Source: Excoecaria cochinchinensis
Lineage: Eukaryota; Streptophyta; Magnoliopsida; Malpighiales; Euphorbiaceae
DNA length: 64,000 nt
Assembly (NCBI GenBank): GCA_947683425.1
Contig: CANTUQ010000007.1
Span: 4,216,001-4,280,000, forward strand
Reading direction: 5' to 3'
Shown: positions 1 through 11,483 of the stretch, one piece after another
How the letters are laid out: each line of letters begins with the position of its first letter
Numbering within the stretch: the stretch's first letter is position 1
Program-made: the position numbers and the translations under genes
Notes under the pieces: generated by a model
What the model was told of the DNA's origin: nothing
The model's database searches: none
The model's input: only the letters and a program-made list of their open reading frames with translations

Positions 1-207
1 TTGTAATATGAACATGTATAAAGATAAATGTATATATGTAGTTAATATGAATTGCATGTTGGGCCTAGTGTAGTATTATTTTATTTTATTACTCTTAACG
101 GACGTGTATTATGCTATCGCTTCCGCTAGTGCATGTATATGTATAGGTATACGTATGTGCCCGCGTGGCGTCCCGATATTCCTTACCGGGGGTATGGGGG
201 TGTTACA
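1..207 (-). mobile_element. Partial LTR (5' end of a Ty3/gypsy-type LTR), cut by window edge
   Basis: Read on the minus strand from 207 leftwards, the sequence begins TGTAACACCCCCATACCCGG, a start typical of many plant Ty3/gypsy LTRs. The LTR terminus abuts coding sequence of a hAT transposase at 208, which suggests insertion into, or rearrangement with, an older hAT element. The other end lies outside the window, so I cannot tell a solo LTR from a full element. Confidence 0.55.
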
Positions 208-357
208 TTACCAGTCGTGACGATAACTGTTGAAAGGGTATTTTCTGTTATGAATATAGTGAAAAGTCGTCTACGAAATCGAATATGAGATCAGTTATTG
301 AATGATTGTTTAGTTACTTATATTAAAAATGATATATTTGAAAGTATTAACAATTAA
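208..357 (+). pseudogene. hAT transposase C-terminal (dimerisation domain) fragment
   Basis: The plus frame from 208 encodes a recognisable hAT C-terminal dimerisation segment: T-V-E-R-V-F-S-V-M, then K-S-R-L-R-N-R, then L-N-D-C-L-V-T-Y-I. This is the ERxFSxM...K..LRN.M family pattern of plant hAT proteins. It is broken by a TGA at 286-288 and ends at a TAA at 355-357. Everything N-terminal is missing because an LTR end abuts it at 207. Downstream, near 514-529, CTGGGTACGCTACTT looks like a worn hAT 3' terminal repeat, so the remnant probably runs to about 529. Family assignment is good; the end point is an inference. Confidence 0.6.
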
Positions 358-529
358 ATAATTATTCAATACTTTCAAAATATGAAAACTCGTAGAGTAC
401 AGCTGTAATATTATGATTATTGTTATATATATTATTATCATATTAATAAGTTTTTTTTATGTGAATGATTTTTTTTTATTGGCGATAAATTTTTAACCCC
501 ACTGAATTCAATTGCTGGGTACGCTACTT

Positions 530-1988
530 CCCTAAGTCGGATCATTTTTTAGCTATTTATTCAATTAAATTTACTTTGGTGTTTTTAAATGAAGATTTCA
601 AAATATTAAAAAGTTTTAAATTCGAGCCTTTACTCCATTTATCCTTTATAAAATAAAGTTTATTTCATATTAAAAAGTTAATTGAAATATTAAATTAAAT
701 TAAATTATTTATTCACGTTAACATAAAAAAAATGTAGAGCATATTAGACTATAGGCTTTTTCGCAAATAATAAATTTTTTTACATATGTACTTCGAATAA
801 TTGAAAATTTAATAATTTTTATGATTGATTATAATTTAATTTCTACTCTTATTTTTTTAAAAAAAAGGGTGTAATCATATAAAAAAAAAAAATCCATTGT
901 TTAAAATGATAAAGACAATTATTTTATTGTTTAGTTACAATCCAAATATATAGTTATTGACAAGTAAGTGTCTTATGGGAATAAAAAATTCCAATGTCAC
1001 TGAACTGTTGACGTTTGAGAAAGGAAGAAAAAAATATATCTTTTAGCCTAATAAAGTGCAAAAAAGATACATACATATATGTTGTAAATTAATGAAAATA
1101 ATCTTTTATATCTTGATTTTTTTTTTTTTATTAAGTGTTAATTTTAAAATCTCATTAAATTTATTTTTCAAGCTTACTGTGTATATTAATGGATAACCTC
1201 GAATTTGGCAGATTGAAATATCGAAAGGACAACAAGATAAGGTTGGAGCTAGGGCTAGGTAAAAAAAAAAAAACAAATCGGCAAACTATTAAATCGGTGG
1301 TTAAAATTGAGTTTAAATCGGTTTATGCGGTTAACAAATATAATTAATAGATTTAGATTTTAATATTTAATTAATGGTTAATCGATTTTTATACATAATT
1401 TTCCATATATATATATATATATATGATTTATAAGGATAATTTTTATATTTTAATTATTACCATTTTACTTTATATAAATAAAAGTATATTTTATATCCTA
1501 ATCATCGAAATTTATCCACTTATCAATATTGATAAGTGATAAATTAATATTGAATTATTTATTTTTTGTCTTGTAGAGTGTTTATATAATTTATTTTATT
1601 ACATTGATTTTAAATTTTAATAATTTATATTTTTATGTTTACAATTTTTAAAATTTATATTTTAATTTTATGGATGCACGATTTTTTTATAAAGTATAAG
1701 ATAACTGCGTTATATGTTTAATTTTTTAATAATTAATTAATCGTATTTAATGGTTAACCAGTTGTTAATATACTGAACTTAAACTATAATTTAAAAAAAC
1801 AATATTTATAAATTGAATTTGAGGAAAAAGCTATGAATTGATTAACCAATTCATGTATTCAAAACTTATTTAACTCAATAATTAACATTATTTTGAAAAA
1901 TCTCCCCACGTTAGCAGGGACAACACTTTTTTTTAAAAAAAAAAAATAGGAAAGTAGGGTGTTTTACAAATTATTCAGAAAAATAAGA

Positions 1989-2032
<44 letters not shown>

Positions 2033-3587
2033 AAAGCTGATGCAATACCACAGAATACCACAGCTCACAGTTTAGGAATTAAGACTCCATTTTTCTAAAT
2101 AATTTGTAAAATACCCTACTTTTTTAATTTTTTTAAAAGTATTATTTAAAAAATTTCCCACTTTAGCAGTGGTAGATTTAAAATTTATATATGCAAAAGA
2201 AATTAAATGAAGTTATCGTTTATTGAAGATGATGTATTTTTATTTTTTTTTTGAAGAAGAAGAAGATGTTTTCTTTGTCTTCCCCGTTAGTTAATTAACC
2301 AAACCTTCTTTTACGGTTGGAATATAATATAATATAATATAAAAACAAAGGAGAAATATCCAACAGTATTAGATTGGGCTCACACAAGTCTCACGATTGG
2401 ACACTTTCTCGGCCTTTTTTACAAGGCCCAGGCCCAAAATAATTCTGAATAAAGTTCACTAAGCTCGAAAAATTATACAATTTTGGACCCGATTATGAAT
2501 TTAGAAAATACAGATTTAATTACTCTTAGACATCACAATTTTATATTAAATTTTTATTTCCTTGCAGATTAATAAATTAATATGACTGGATGATACGATA
2601 CACACCAATATACGATACACCACAATAATACTCTTGTAATGCACAATGACTGCATTTCCAAATGATAAAAGATGTACATACATGGCAATAAAAGACAGAT
2701 AATAATAATTATTTCAAAAGGTTATTACGAGTTTTTTTCTCTTCTGGCAACAGAACTCGTGTTTAAAACGACAGCAGAGGTGCAATGCATTGAATCTCTT
2801 CCTGGAAAGAGAACATCAACAGCTAAAATTACCTAATTTCTCCAATTATTTCCAAATCCGAAACAATTAATTATTAAGTTAATAATAAATTAATAATAGC
2901 AATTTAGGATTAGAACATGACTCTGTCTGTAAGCATTATGTATTCTAACACGTTAGTTAGTTATGTCTAAGTACTAAAAACACATCAAAATATATATAAT
3001 TTATGAAATTCAATTACGACTGTTATTTTGATACGCCGTTACGTATAATATTAGATTAATGTTTATTTCAAATCACTCCGTTTGTTGCGGGGAGGGATGG
3101 AGAAGAAGTACAATCACAGGCATTAATAACTTACCTGTTGCCATTTCGCCATTTCCCACTCATGTAGGGCATCTTCAGCCTCGAAGCCACGTGGCAATTA
3201 CCCCGTGTAGATGTGGTAATGTACATGCACTACTGTAGATACAGATACAGCCTGCAAGTTTCAGGTTACCTAATGCAAAAATCGATTCCTTTCTATTGTT
3301 ATGAAAGGAAAATTATGGAACAAAATCAAGGTATGGCCTGAGTTTTCAGAATTTGAGCTAAGCATTCAGCATTTTGGAAAGGTTTTTCCAACTTAAAGAA
3401 ATGTGAAAAAGACATTTATTTATTGCTTTTTGGAAGAGAAATACTATTTATAATGACTTGATATATAGTTGGTTGATACTTAATAATGTGCCAATAAATC
3501 ATTATTCTAAAGTGAGATCTCGAATTCAGATATAACAAATAAAATTTAAGTTTTATAAGTCATTTATTTTTTTGACGAAAAACTGTC
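530..3587. other. AT-rich intergenic DNA without a recognised gene
   Basis: No open frame with a recognisable protein is seen here. The stretch holds homopolymer A/T runs, a TA microsatellite near 1993-2027, an imperfect inverted/direct repeat structure at about 1893-2175 (listed separately) and a TAATA run near 2320-2341. A less AT-rich patch at about 3080-3260, with a CACGTG at 3190, is unique-looking but I could not assign it. Confidence 0.5.
1893..2175. repeat. Imperfect inverted repeat with embedded direct repeat (MITE-like)
   Basis: The arm around 1950-1985 (agtagggtgttttacaaat) is the inverted counterpart of the segment around 2089-2122 (attTGtaaaataccctact). Outside these arms, CCCACGTTAGCAG near 1906 and CCCACTTTAGCAG near 2158 are direct, not inverted, copies. 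The centre holds a long TA run and a repeated AATACCACAG. No coding capacity. It could be a MITE or two head-to-head fragments of a larger repeat. Confidence 0.45.
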
Positions 3588-4088
3588 AGTCGTGATAATA
3601 CCCTATCTATTAAAAAATACCTAAGGCCCAAAGGTTACAAGGCTTAAAATATGACATAGGAGTTTCGGTGAGTTGTCACATGGCACGTCCGATCAGACAC
3701 ACCAAGCTGACACCTACTAATTCACTGGTACACTCCATTGCCATATCTCTCTAACTTTTTTCAGTCGCATCATCATTTACGTACTCTGACTCATTCAGGT
3801 TTGGACGGCAAAAGTTACTACACGGCCATACCCTGGACTGTAGCATATCACCCTCCCTCTACTATATAAATAACTCAACCCTTAAAAGGGTCCAATTATC
3901 AATTCAATCTACTACAGAGAGACTATCTCTCTATATATTTTCTCTTTTTAAAAGTCTTTTATTAACTTAAGTTTCGGAAACCTAACGCCCAGTCCGACCG
4001 GTTTAGCATTTTTTGCAATTTCTGGACCTCTTGCCGAATCCGATCGGCTCACAATTCTCGTTCTAATATTCCTAGGATTATCAAGTCG
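3588..4088 (+). mobile_element. Solo LTR of a Tat-type gypsy element with 5-bp TSD AGTCG
   Basis: The LTR spans 3593-4083 (491 bp), begins TGATAATACCC and ends CTAGGATTATCA. It is flanked by perfect AGTCG duplications (3588-3592 and 4084-4088). No internal gag-pol is present, so it is a solo LTR left by unequal recombination. A TATA box (ACTATATAAATAA) at 3861-3873 and the TAACTTAAGTTTCGGA block near 3964-3979 mark the U3/R region. The same block, followed by matching CCGACCGG and ATCCGATCGG motifs, occurs in the LTRs of the element at 34.0-44.3 kb, so it belongs to a related family. Confidence 0.88.
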
Positions 4089-6017
4089 CTTGAAATTTTG
4101 ATTTTGGTTTCTTAATTCACATGATTCCAATGGAAGAGAAATGGAATAACTCAAGGTAGAGGATAACAAATACTCCACTTAAGTACATTGTATATATTTA
4201 ACCTATACTTTGTTAATAATTAAGAACAATAAAAACATTTCATTAAATTATATGAATGATAGCACAACCTCATGCTTTTCTTTAATACTTTAGCCTACGG
4301 TTTATAATTAATTGATCTCTCAATTTATTTAGGATCCTTTGGCAATATTAATATACAAGAGTACGACTTCCAAATAATAATAATAATAATAAAAATAATA
4401 AAAACTTACAAATCCTCAGTGTTGGGTAATATTCCGAACGTGGTTTTATAAAAAGGCATGTTTCATGTTTGAATTCTGTGGTTGGTAATCATTAATTAAT
4501 TGCAAATTGCATATATAATAACAAAACAATTAATACTTAATTAAAATATATATATATATTCTCCTCAACTATATATATATATATATATATGTGGTGTTGT
4601 GTTAAATTCTCAGAGACTATTGAGGTAGTTGTGAGTAGATCGATTTGTTCACCATTTTCTTGACCTCTTTGACACATCAAATAGTCCTCCACGTAATAAA
4701 CAAATAACTAAATGTCAACATAATGTTAAATTCTAATATAATTTGAGATAATTAAAACTAAACACACTTTAAAACATAAATATGATTAAAAATTAAAATA
4801 GTTAATGAAATATAAAAATTTACTTAACTTATAAGCAAACATTAATGAAAGATTTATAATAATAAATCATGAGATGGAGAAAATGTATTTAACACATTGA
4901 TGGTTGTATATCCATGTTGTACATGTTTATAGTTTGTCAAAATTTTAGATTTTTTTTTAATTTAATTAAACTCGAGTTAAATATTTTTATGGTGATAATT
5001 CATCTCACTACATAATAATGTAATTAAAAATAAAATAAAATTAGTTGAATGCTCAAACAATGAAACATTGAATCCAGGCCTTCAAATTTTTTTAATTTAA
5101 TAATAGTAGATATGTATTGCATGGAAATTTTATTTATTTTATTTTATTTTATTTTTAGGCTAAATGTGAGGTCAAATTTGTTCTAGAAGCTTTGGCTTTA
5201 GTTCATCAACAAATTATGTTATTAGAGAACTTTTTAGAACTACTACTTGGCTGGTTGGTATTCAGTGATTCTGACTTCCTAACACCTTAGCCAGCAGCCT
5301 ATGGCTTGAATCTAGCCTTTTTATCTCAGTCAAGATCACAAAATATAAATAAAAATATCTGAGTTAGTAGCATTTCTTATTTCTTTTGAATTTTGCAACA
5401 ATTAGTCTATGCTCAATTTCACAACAAAAATTTCCATTTTCATTATTTAAACCAATCCAACTTTTCTACCTTCAAGCCATATACAGAAATTTCATAATTA
5501 CATCATATTCTTTTCTTTTAAAATAATAAAAAAAAGTTTTTATTTGATACATATATATTAATACACGCTACGCTATCATTTTTTTTATAAAAATTAATTT
5601 TTATTGGAAAAATATAAAACTAATAAACTTGTACGGAATAAAAGCATGTACCAAATTTAAGCAAGAAAGCTCAAGCTAATAATACTATTGCCAATTAGAT
5701 ATATCATCAAAATTAAAATTAAAATTAAAATAGGGTTTGTAGAGTGATTAATTGGGAATTATTATGTCAAAATTTGTTTATGATTCAATAGAAAACGTTC
5801 GCATAAAGGATTCAAGAAGGAAGAAAAATTAAACAACTTGAAAAGACATTTGTTTGCATTTCCTTATCATTTTCTAGTTGGAATAGAAAGTCAAGAGGCA
5901 GCCAAGTCATCATCTCTCCCTAACTAATATCAAGACTCACAGCTTAAAACTTTAATAATAATAATAATAATAATAATCATCATCATCACAAAAAAGCACA
6001 AGTCTTTTTGGTCTCCA
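4089..6017. other. AT-rich intergenic DNA upstream of the kinase gene
   Basis: No recognisable coding sequence. It contains AAT runs at 4376-4395, a TA microsatellite at 4570-4590 and an AAT array that passes into CAT repeats at about 5953-5988, roughly 210-250 bp upstream of the kinase start codon. Nothing else is supported. Confidence 0.5.
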
Positions 6018-6018
6018 T

Positions 6019-6030
6019 CTATATATACAA
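6019..6030 (+). promoter_or_regulatory. Candidate TATA box of the RLCK gene
   Basis: TATATATAC follows a pyrimidine-rich stretch about 175 bp upstream of the ATG at 6200. It is the best TATA candidate in a region that has several AT runs, so the call rests on spacing only. Confidence 0.4.
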
Positions 6031-6199
6031 ATGGACCTAAAGGAGGATGAGTTATATTAGTAGTAGTAGGTGATGAAAAAGAAAATAAAAACAAAGTCCT
6101 TTCTGTCAAATTTTCCACACAATAAGAAGGCTTTTTCTTTAATTTCTATGCACATGATTTTGATTATTTAAAAGGAACAATACTTTCTTGATCTTGAAG

Positions 6200-7943
6200 A
6201 TGACTATGAAGAAGGGTAGATGGAAATGTATAATCTTGAGTTGCTACAAGACTGAGCCATTGCAAGAATCTGAAGATCAGGCTTTAAAGCATTCATCTTT
6301 CAGAAGGTTATCTTTATCAGAAGTGAGCAATCCAAGCATACCTCTCTGTGTTGAAGATCTCTCCAATTCTTTTGCAGGCCCCAAACTCCATATTTTCACA
6401 TTTGAAGAGCTAAGAGTCATAACACAGAGCTTTGCAAGGTGTAATCTACTTGGAGAAGGAGGATTCGGACCGGTTTATAAAGGATTTGTAGATGATAAGC
6501 TCAGGCCAGGACTTGAGGCTCAGCCTGTAGCTGTTAAGTCTCTTGATTTAGATGGATGGCAAGGCCACAAGGAATGGATGGTTAGTAGTACTAATTTTAC
6601 ATAAAAAATTTCAGTTTCTTGAATTGTAATTGAAGAATCTTGATTCAAGTTTCTTGCAGGCAGAAATAATCTTTCTTGGGCAGCTGAGGCATCCACATCT
6701 TGTTAAATTGATTGGATATTGTTGTGAGGAAGATCAGAGACTTTTAGTATATGAATATATGCCTAGAGGCAGCCTGGAGAATCAACTCTTTAGAAGTATG
6801 TTTGTTTATGGTGGTTAAAATTGGATGAATTTCACAAAACTTGCATCACTTAGCGTTAATTTTCTGATTGAAATATGGTGTGAATCATGTACAGGATATT
6901 CAGCAGCATTGCCATGGTCGACGAGGATGAAAATTGCATTAGGAGCAGCCAAAGGACTGGCCTTTCTCCATGAAATTGATCCACCAGTGATTTTTAGGGA
7001 CTTCAAATCTTCAAATATTTTGTTGGATTCTGTAAGCTTCTTGAGCTCTCAACTGTATTATTAGCATATGGTAATGAGATCTATCAATTTTGATACAAAT
7101 GCAAGGACAGGAACGTTAGTCCTGAAGATCATTTCTTTCCCGCTTTGTCTATTCTTTCAGGATTACACTGCAAAACTATCAGATTTCGGGCTTGCAAAGG
7201 ATGGTCCTGATGGAGAAGAGACGCATGTAACTACGCGTGTAATGGGAACACAAGGTTATGCTGCTCCTGAATATGTCATGACTGGTAATTAATGTGATTC
7301 AAAGTTTCTTGTTCTTGATTTTCAAATTATGGAAACAGAAACCGTACCAAACAAAAGGTTTTGCAGTGCAACAGCCTTAACCCAATCCAAAATCCCCATT
7401 ACAGGTCACCTGACAACAATGAGCGATGTGTACAGCTTTGGGGTAGTTTTGCTAGAGCTGTTAACAGGTAAACGATCAATGGACGATACTCGTCCAGGGC
7501 GAGAGCAGAGCCTTGTAGAATGGGTGAGGCCATTGCTGAAGGACTCAAACAAGCTTGAAAGGATCATAGACCCAAGACTTGAAGGGCAATTCTCTTGCAG
7601 TGGAGCACAGAAAGCAGCAATATTGGCTTATAAATGCCTAAGCCATCAACCAAAGGTTAGGCCTACTATGAGTTGTGTAGTAAAGGTTCTGGAATCTCTT
7701 CAGGATTTTGATGACACATTTGCTACACCATTTGTGTACATAGTACCAAGTGAAAAAGAGGAGGATGTCAAAAGCGAAGGAGACAAGGATTCCGGCAGAG
7801 AGAATCGACGCATCAGAACCGGTCATCTTCGTGGTTGGATAGACAAGATCAAGCTGCCATTGTATAAAGCAGCATATTCTGATTCTGCTCTTTATGAGAC
7901 TATTGAAAATGGTTTCAACTCCCCATACAGTCCCAGAAAATAA
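6200..7943 (+). CDS. Receptor-like cytoplasmic kinase, subfamily VII (PBL8/RIPK type)
   Basis: Exons 6200-6580, 6660-6795, 6895-7031, 7161-7284 and 7405-7943 join at GT-AG introns into 438 codons. The ATG at 6200 follows a frame open from a TTG at 6188. The short N-terminus (CIILSCYKTE) leads to a Ser/Thr kinase domain: Gly loop GEGGFGPVYKG, lysine in PVAVK, catalytic loop VIFRDFKSSNILLD, DFG in LSDFGLAK, activation segment with RVMGTQGYAAPEY, and SDVYSFGVVLLELLTG. The arrangement and insert (KLRPGLEAQPVAVK) match RLCK-VII kinases such as Arabidopsis PBL8 and RIPK, which act at the plasma membrane in immune and growth signalling downstream of receptor kinases. The HRD His is Phe here; the family usually has Tyr. 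A lysine/glutamate-rich tail follows the kinase domain. I see no clear Gly-2 myristoylation signal. The gene appears intact. Confidence 0.93.
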
Positions 7944-9283
7944 GTTTAAATGTATAGGTAATAGACATAATACACATCACTGTTTTTTTGTTTTCTCTTT
8001 CCAGTCAAGAATTTTATACAAAACCCTCTTGAATTTTCACAGCAGGAGAATTGATAAGATTTAGTAAAATCTGCAATATAAGTCTGAATTCATGTACAGG
8101 AACAGATATCCTAAAAACAAATGAAAAATCCAACAGTACTGGTCAAATCTGTATTATTACATCTTTGAGCACATAATGAACAAGAAGAAAAGGGAATGTA
8201 TGCAATTCTTCATCTCAATAATGTAAGAAAAGGGAATGTATGCAATTCTTCATCTCAATAATGTATTAATTTTTCTAGGTTGTGGCATTCCAAGCACTGT
8301 TGGAATAGACAGAAAACTAACATGAACCGTATCCTGCCATGAAGAATAGTATCTTAATGATTAATTAGCATGAAATAGACAAGCACCTACCATCTATCCA
8401 AGTCAAGGCATCATTCCATCTCCTACATGCTAAAGAGAAAAGAATTAAGCAACTTGATTAAGAACTTGAAATTACAAATTTCCACAACCACTCGCCACCA
8501 CAAAATTCAAAAAGAATTGAGAAAAAGAAAATTCTTGAGTTGTTTTTCTGTTATGTTGGCAGCGGCCCAATGTTCTGTTCCTGGAAACATAATTCATTGT
8601 TTTACTGCTACATTCGAATAAATTCTGATCAAAATTTAGTTGCAGTAACAGGTAATAGTTTCGAATGGAACAATTAAAAGTAAGTTTGAAATAGCAGCTG
8701 GCAATCAGCTGCCAGCTGTTTGAAACTGGTGAATGGTGGTGATTACAACAGATCATAAAATCCCCAGCAATAACACATTCTTTTGGTTACCTAGGAATTG
8801 AAAACCAGATGTTGATTATAAATTAGATAAAGATATACCATGTTCAAAAGCAGCAATTCATGAAGTAAAATTTGAGGCTGATTTTGCTCCTTAACAGAAC
8901 ACCAGTAAAGTTGCTACTCACCAGTGGCCACCCATCAATTAATTACAGCTAAAATCCCAGTTTCAGATGAAGACAGTCAACATTCGACTAAAAACAAGAA
9001 AATAATACAGTTGTCTCTTGATCGGAGCTACTTGGCTCAATTCTCAAATACAAACAAGAGAAACCCAAAAATACACACACAAAAAGATTCAACTTTTCTG
9101 ATAAATTTGTTTCTTTGAACCATTCATTCAGCTCAATTCTCAAGCCAATCAAAGAAAAACCCTAACATCTATACACAGAAGACTCCAAATTTCTGACAAA
9201 GGTGAGATTTTTTACAGTCTTAGAAACATAAAAACAAAATCCCAATACAAATACACAAACATTTTGTTTTTCTTTGAATTATT
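7944..9283. other. 3' flank of the kinase gene and intergenic region
   Basis: This contains the likely kinase 3' UTR, a 40-bp tandem duplication at 8186-8265, and otherwise AT-rich sequence without a recognised gene. The 3' UTR of the minus-strand copper transporter gene probably lies within about 9100-9283. Confidence 0.5.
8186..8265. repeat. Perfect 40-bp tandem duplication
   Basis: The unit starting AGAAAAGGGAATGTATGC occurs twice in direct succession (8186-8225 and 8226-8265) with no visible difference. It lies 240-320 bp past the kinase stop codon, probably in or just after its 3' UTR. Confidence 0.9.
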
Positions 9284-9721
9284 CTAAGCACAGGCACAGG
9301 GGTTATCAACGACTTTCAAATTCTCATCCTCGCTCCTAAATAACAAATACCCAATAGCCAGCCCCAAAACGACAGCAATAAACACTCCTCCATTAAACGA
9401 CATCACAGCCAGCATCAACATGTACCCGATCGCCGAATTTATCCCAAAAAGAATCGCGCCGGATATCTTGGCCGCCGACCATTTTCCTTCACGTACCTTC
9501 GATTGAATCAGCGGTGATTCGACCGTATCCGGCGGCGCAGATGACCTCGTGGAGGCGGCGATGAATTTGAGGCGGATCCTTTGGTTCTCAAGCAATTGGT
9601 AAAGGACCGGAGCGATTAAACAAGCGAGAAGTGACAAGGCGTAAGTAAGCCATGTAGTGGTCTTCCAGCAGGTGAAGAGGAGAGTAACCTCCTTGCCCCA
9701 GTAAAAGGTCATGTGCATCAT
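9284..9721 (-). CDS. COPT5: Copper transporter of the Ctr/COPT family, COPT5-like
   Basis: A single uninterrupted exon encodes 145 residues starting MMHMTFYWGKEVTLLF, the Met-rich start characteristic of COPT5. Three membrane segments are visible: about residues 23-43 (YALSLLACLIAPVLYQLL), 86-107 and 110-127. The second contains the copper-gating Met-x3-Met (MLAVM) and the third a Gly-x3-Gly (GLAIG) used for trimer packing. The C-terminus ends with Cys residues (NPCACA), as in COPT5, which has a cysteine-containing tail. COPT5 proteins are small, intronless and export Cu(I) from vacuolar/prevacuolar compartments. Length equals the Arabidopsis protein (about 146 residues). Start: two Met codons at the N-terminus; the first is used. 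No defects seen. Confidence 0.93.
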   Translation of the reverse strand: MMHMTFYWGKEVTLLFTCWKTTTWLTYALSLLACLIAPVLYQLLENQRIRLKFIAASTRSSAPPDTVESPLIQSKVREGKWSAAKISGAILFGINSAIGYMLMLAVMSFNGGVFIAVVLGLAIGYLLFRSEDENLKVVDNPCACA

Positions 9722-10675
9722 CTTTGCTGACTCACTGAGTTGGGAATTTGAAAGACGAATGAGTTATTAAACCGATTGGGAAAAGCAGAGGTTAACGCAG
9801 AGACGATGACAACTAAGCAGACGGAAAGACAAATTATGGAGTACAGTGAAGTACGCATGAAAAAGTAGTACTTTAACGGATTACGAAATCACCCTTGATC
9901 ATTTGTCAATAATACCCCATAGGTTGGGTGCTGAGATTGATGAATTGAGCCTGTAAATCTATATATATTGGTAAAATTTGATTGTTTTAATTTATATTTT
10001 TTTTTTTATGAATTTCCTCTATCTAAGAAATTTCTGCAAATCTACTTATTATTGATGCATTTACTAAATTGATGAATATTAATTTCTTTAGAAAAAAGTA
10101 AAAAAACAGAAAATTCTCATTATAATTTAATAAACTTGCCAACAGGAGGTTCGAAAATGTAGTACAACATAGTACAACGCATATTGAGTTGGTATCTCAC
10201 TGGTACGAAGTGTAAACTATGAAGGCTAATGGATCTAATAACATACTAGTACTCCATTTTCTTTTAATTAGGGATCTTAGTGTTAAAAGACTGAAGAAAT
10301 TTCCTGCAGACAATTCGTATATAACAATAAAAAACATAACAAAACAGAGGAGATAATTCTCTAACTTTATGGATACATGGAAATTCTCCTCGTATACATT
10401 TTTCAACTCTTTTACATTCAAAATCTAATACTATCTTATACATCTAATCTAATTTGGTGAGTGGCATTCTCCTCTTTGGGACTTCCACGTGGCGCCATAA
10501 TATTTCAGCCTTTCTCTCTATAATGCCTTCCTTCCTTCATTCGGTTACAAATGGCTAAATATTTACCATTGTTACAGTTTCTTCTTTTCATTTTTTTTTT
10601 TTAAATCTTATAGCCCTCATTTTGTCCATCATTTTGCTGTTGCTAGTCAAACTCAACTTGTGATTGCTCTCGTTT
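9722..10675. other. Promoter region of COPT5 gene and unassigned DNA
   Basis: This lies upstream of the minus-strand COPT5 gene and ends at the TSD of the Tat-type element. No recognisable protein is encoded. A purine/pyrimidine-mixed, moderately AT-rich sequence fills it; a CACGTGG motif occurs near 10488. Confidence 0.4.
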
Positions 10676-10680
10676 ATGGC

Positions 10681-11179
10681 TGATAACAAGGTAGAAATCT
10701 TCTGTTAATCTTCCCTTGAGTTACCTGAAAAGAAATCAAAGGACCGTCGTGGTTCCGACAGGGGAAGCTCCGACGATCAAGTCAGTTTTTCTCGATAATA
10801 AAGGCTTTTCTTGTATTGAAGTCTGGAGAGAGTAACGTACCTTGATGATTCTCCTTATATAGAGCTGTGCAAAATAGGAGGTAATCTCTTGAATAGGAAA
10901 AAATCACCTTCCTTTCTTGATTGATGCTTGATTCCCGATTTGTAAAGATTTGTTGAGTAATTCTTGGTACTTTCCATCATTATACGATTAGGATCTCTTC
11001 AATATCTAGAAAATATTCGTTATTGATGACTTCCCATAATTCATTACCGAACTGTTACCGAAAACCGGACAACTATTATAGCAATTGTCGACGTGTCCGA
11101 TTGCCGGACTCATGTCCGGTTAAACCCATGTGTCCGGTTGAACCCCTGTCGAGCTATAGATCGAAGAGCCCGGTTATCA
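10681..11179 (-). repeat. 3' LTR of element A (499 bp)
   Basis: It begins and ends with the short inverted repeat TGATAAC/GTTATCA and pairs with 19483-19981. By eye it differs from its partner only near 10804, 11069 and 11144, all transitions. About 0.6% divergence would mean a few hundred thousand years at commonly used plant rates; that dating is an inference. Confidence 0.95.
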
Positions 11180-11196
11180 TAAGTCCCCCCCCTCAG
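11180..11196 (-). other. Polypurine tract of element A
   Basis: On the minus strand CTGAGGGGGGGGACTTA directly abuts the TGATAAC start of the 3' LTR. This is the expected place and composition for the plus-strand DNA primer in reverse transcription. Confidence 0.85.
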
Positions 11197-11473
11197 ATGA
11201 TAACATTAATGTTATAGGTGCGTTGACCAAGCATTCCCAGAGAGCGCGCGTGGGATCACTCAAACTGCCTTGTTGACAGCTGTGCGCGTGAACTTCAAAA
11301 AGCAAGGGCAGACACGTCGTTCCCTGTGCGCAGTCGCTTCGTGATCTGTGATCCAGCTGCGGTGCCAGGCCCTGAGGTAATGGCGCCTCTTCGATAACCG
11401 CGCAAAGAGTTATTATCGTCAGTTCACTCAATCAACACATGCCATCTGTTTTCATCTGAGTGGTTCCGTTCTC

Positions 11474-11483
11474 ATATAAATAG
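11474..11483 (+). promoter_or_regulatory. TATA box of the antisense gene in element A
   Basis: ATATAAATAG on the plus strand lies about 190 bp upstream of the ATG at 11671, followed by a CT-rich leader of the plant 5' UTR kind. It is outside the LTR, so the antisense gene seems to have its own promoter. The element at 34.0 kb has the same arrangement (CTATAAATAGGG, 34799-34810). Confidence 0.6.

Noticed and set aside
3948..4178. Minus-strand frame of 76 codons
   Set aside because: It lies inside the solo LTR and across its TSD, with no family resemblance.
5930..6118. Minus-strand 62-codon frame upstream of the kinase
   Set aside because: Its tail is translated from the AAT/CAT microsatellite (poly-Ile/Met).
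8427..9118. Short frames on both strands between kinase and COPT5
   Set aside because: Low-complexity, mutually overlapping, no recognisable motif or splice context.
10488..10494. CACGTGG motif upstream of COPT5 gene as a functional G-box
   Set aside because: About 770 bp from the start codon and expected by chance at this frequency; not strong enough for a feature.
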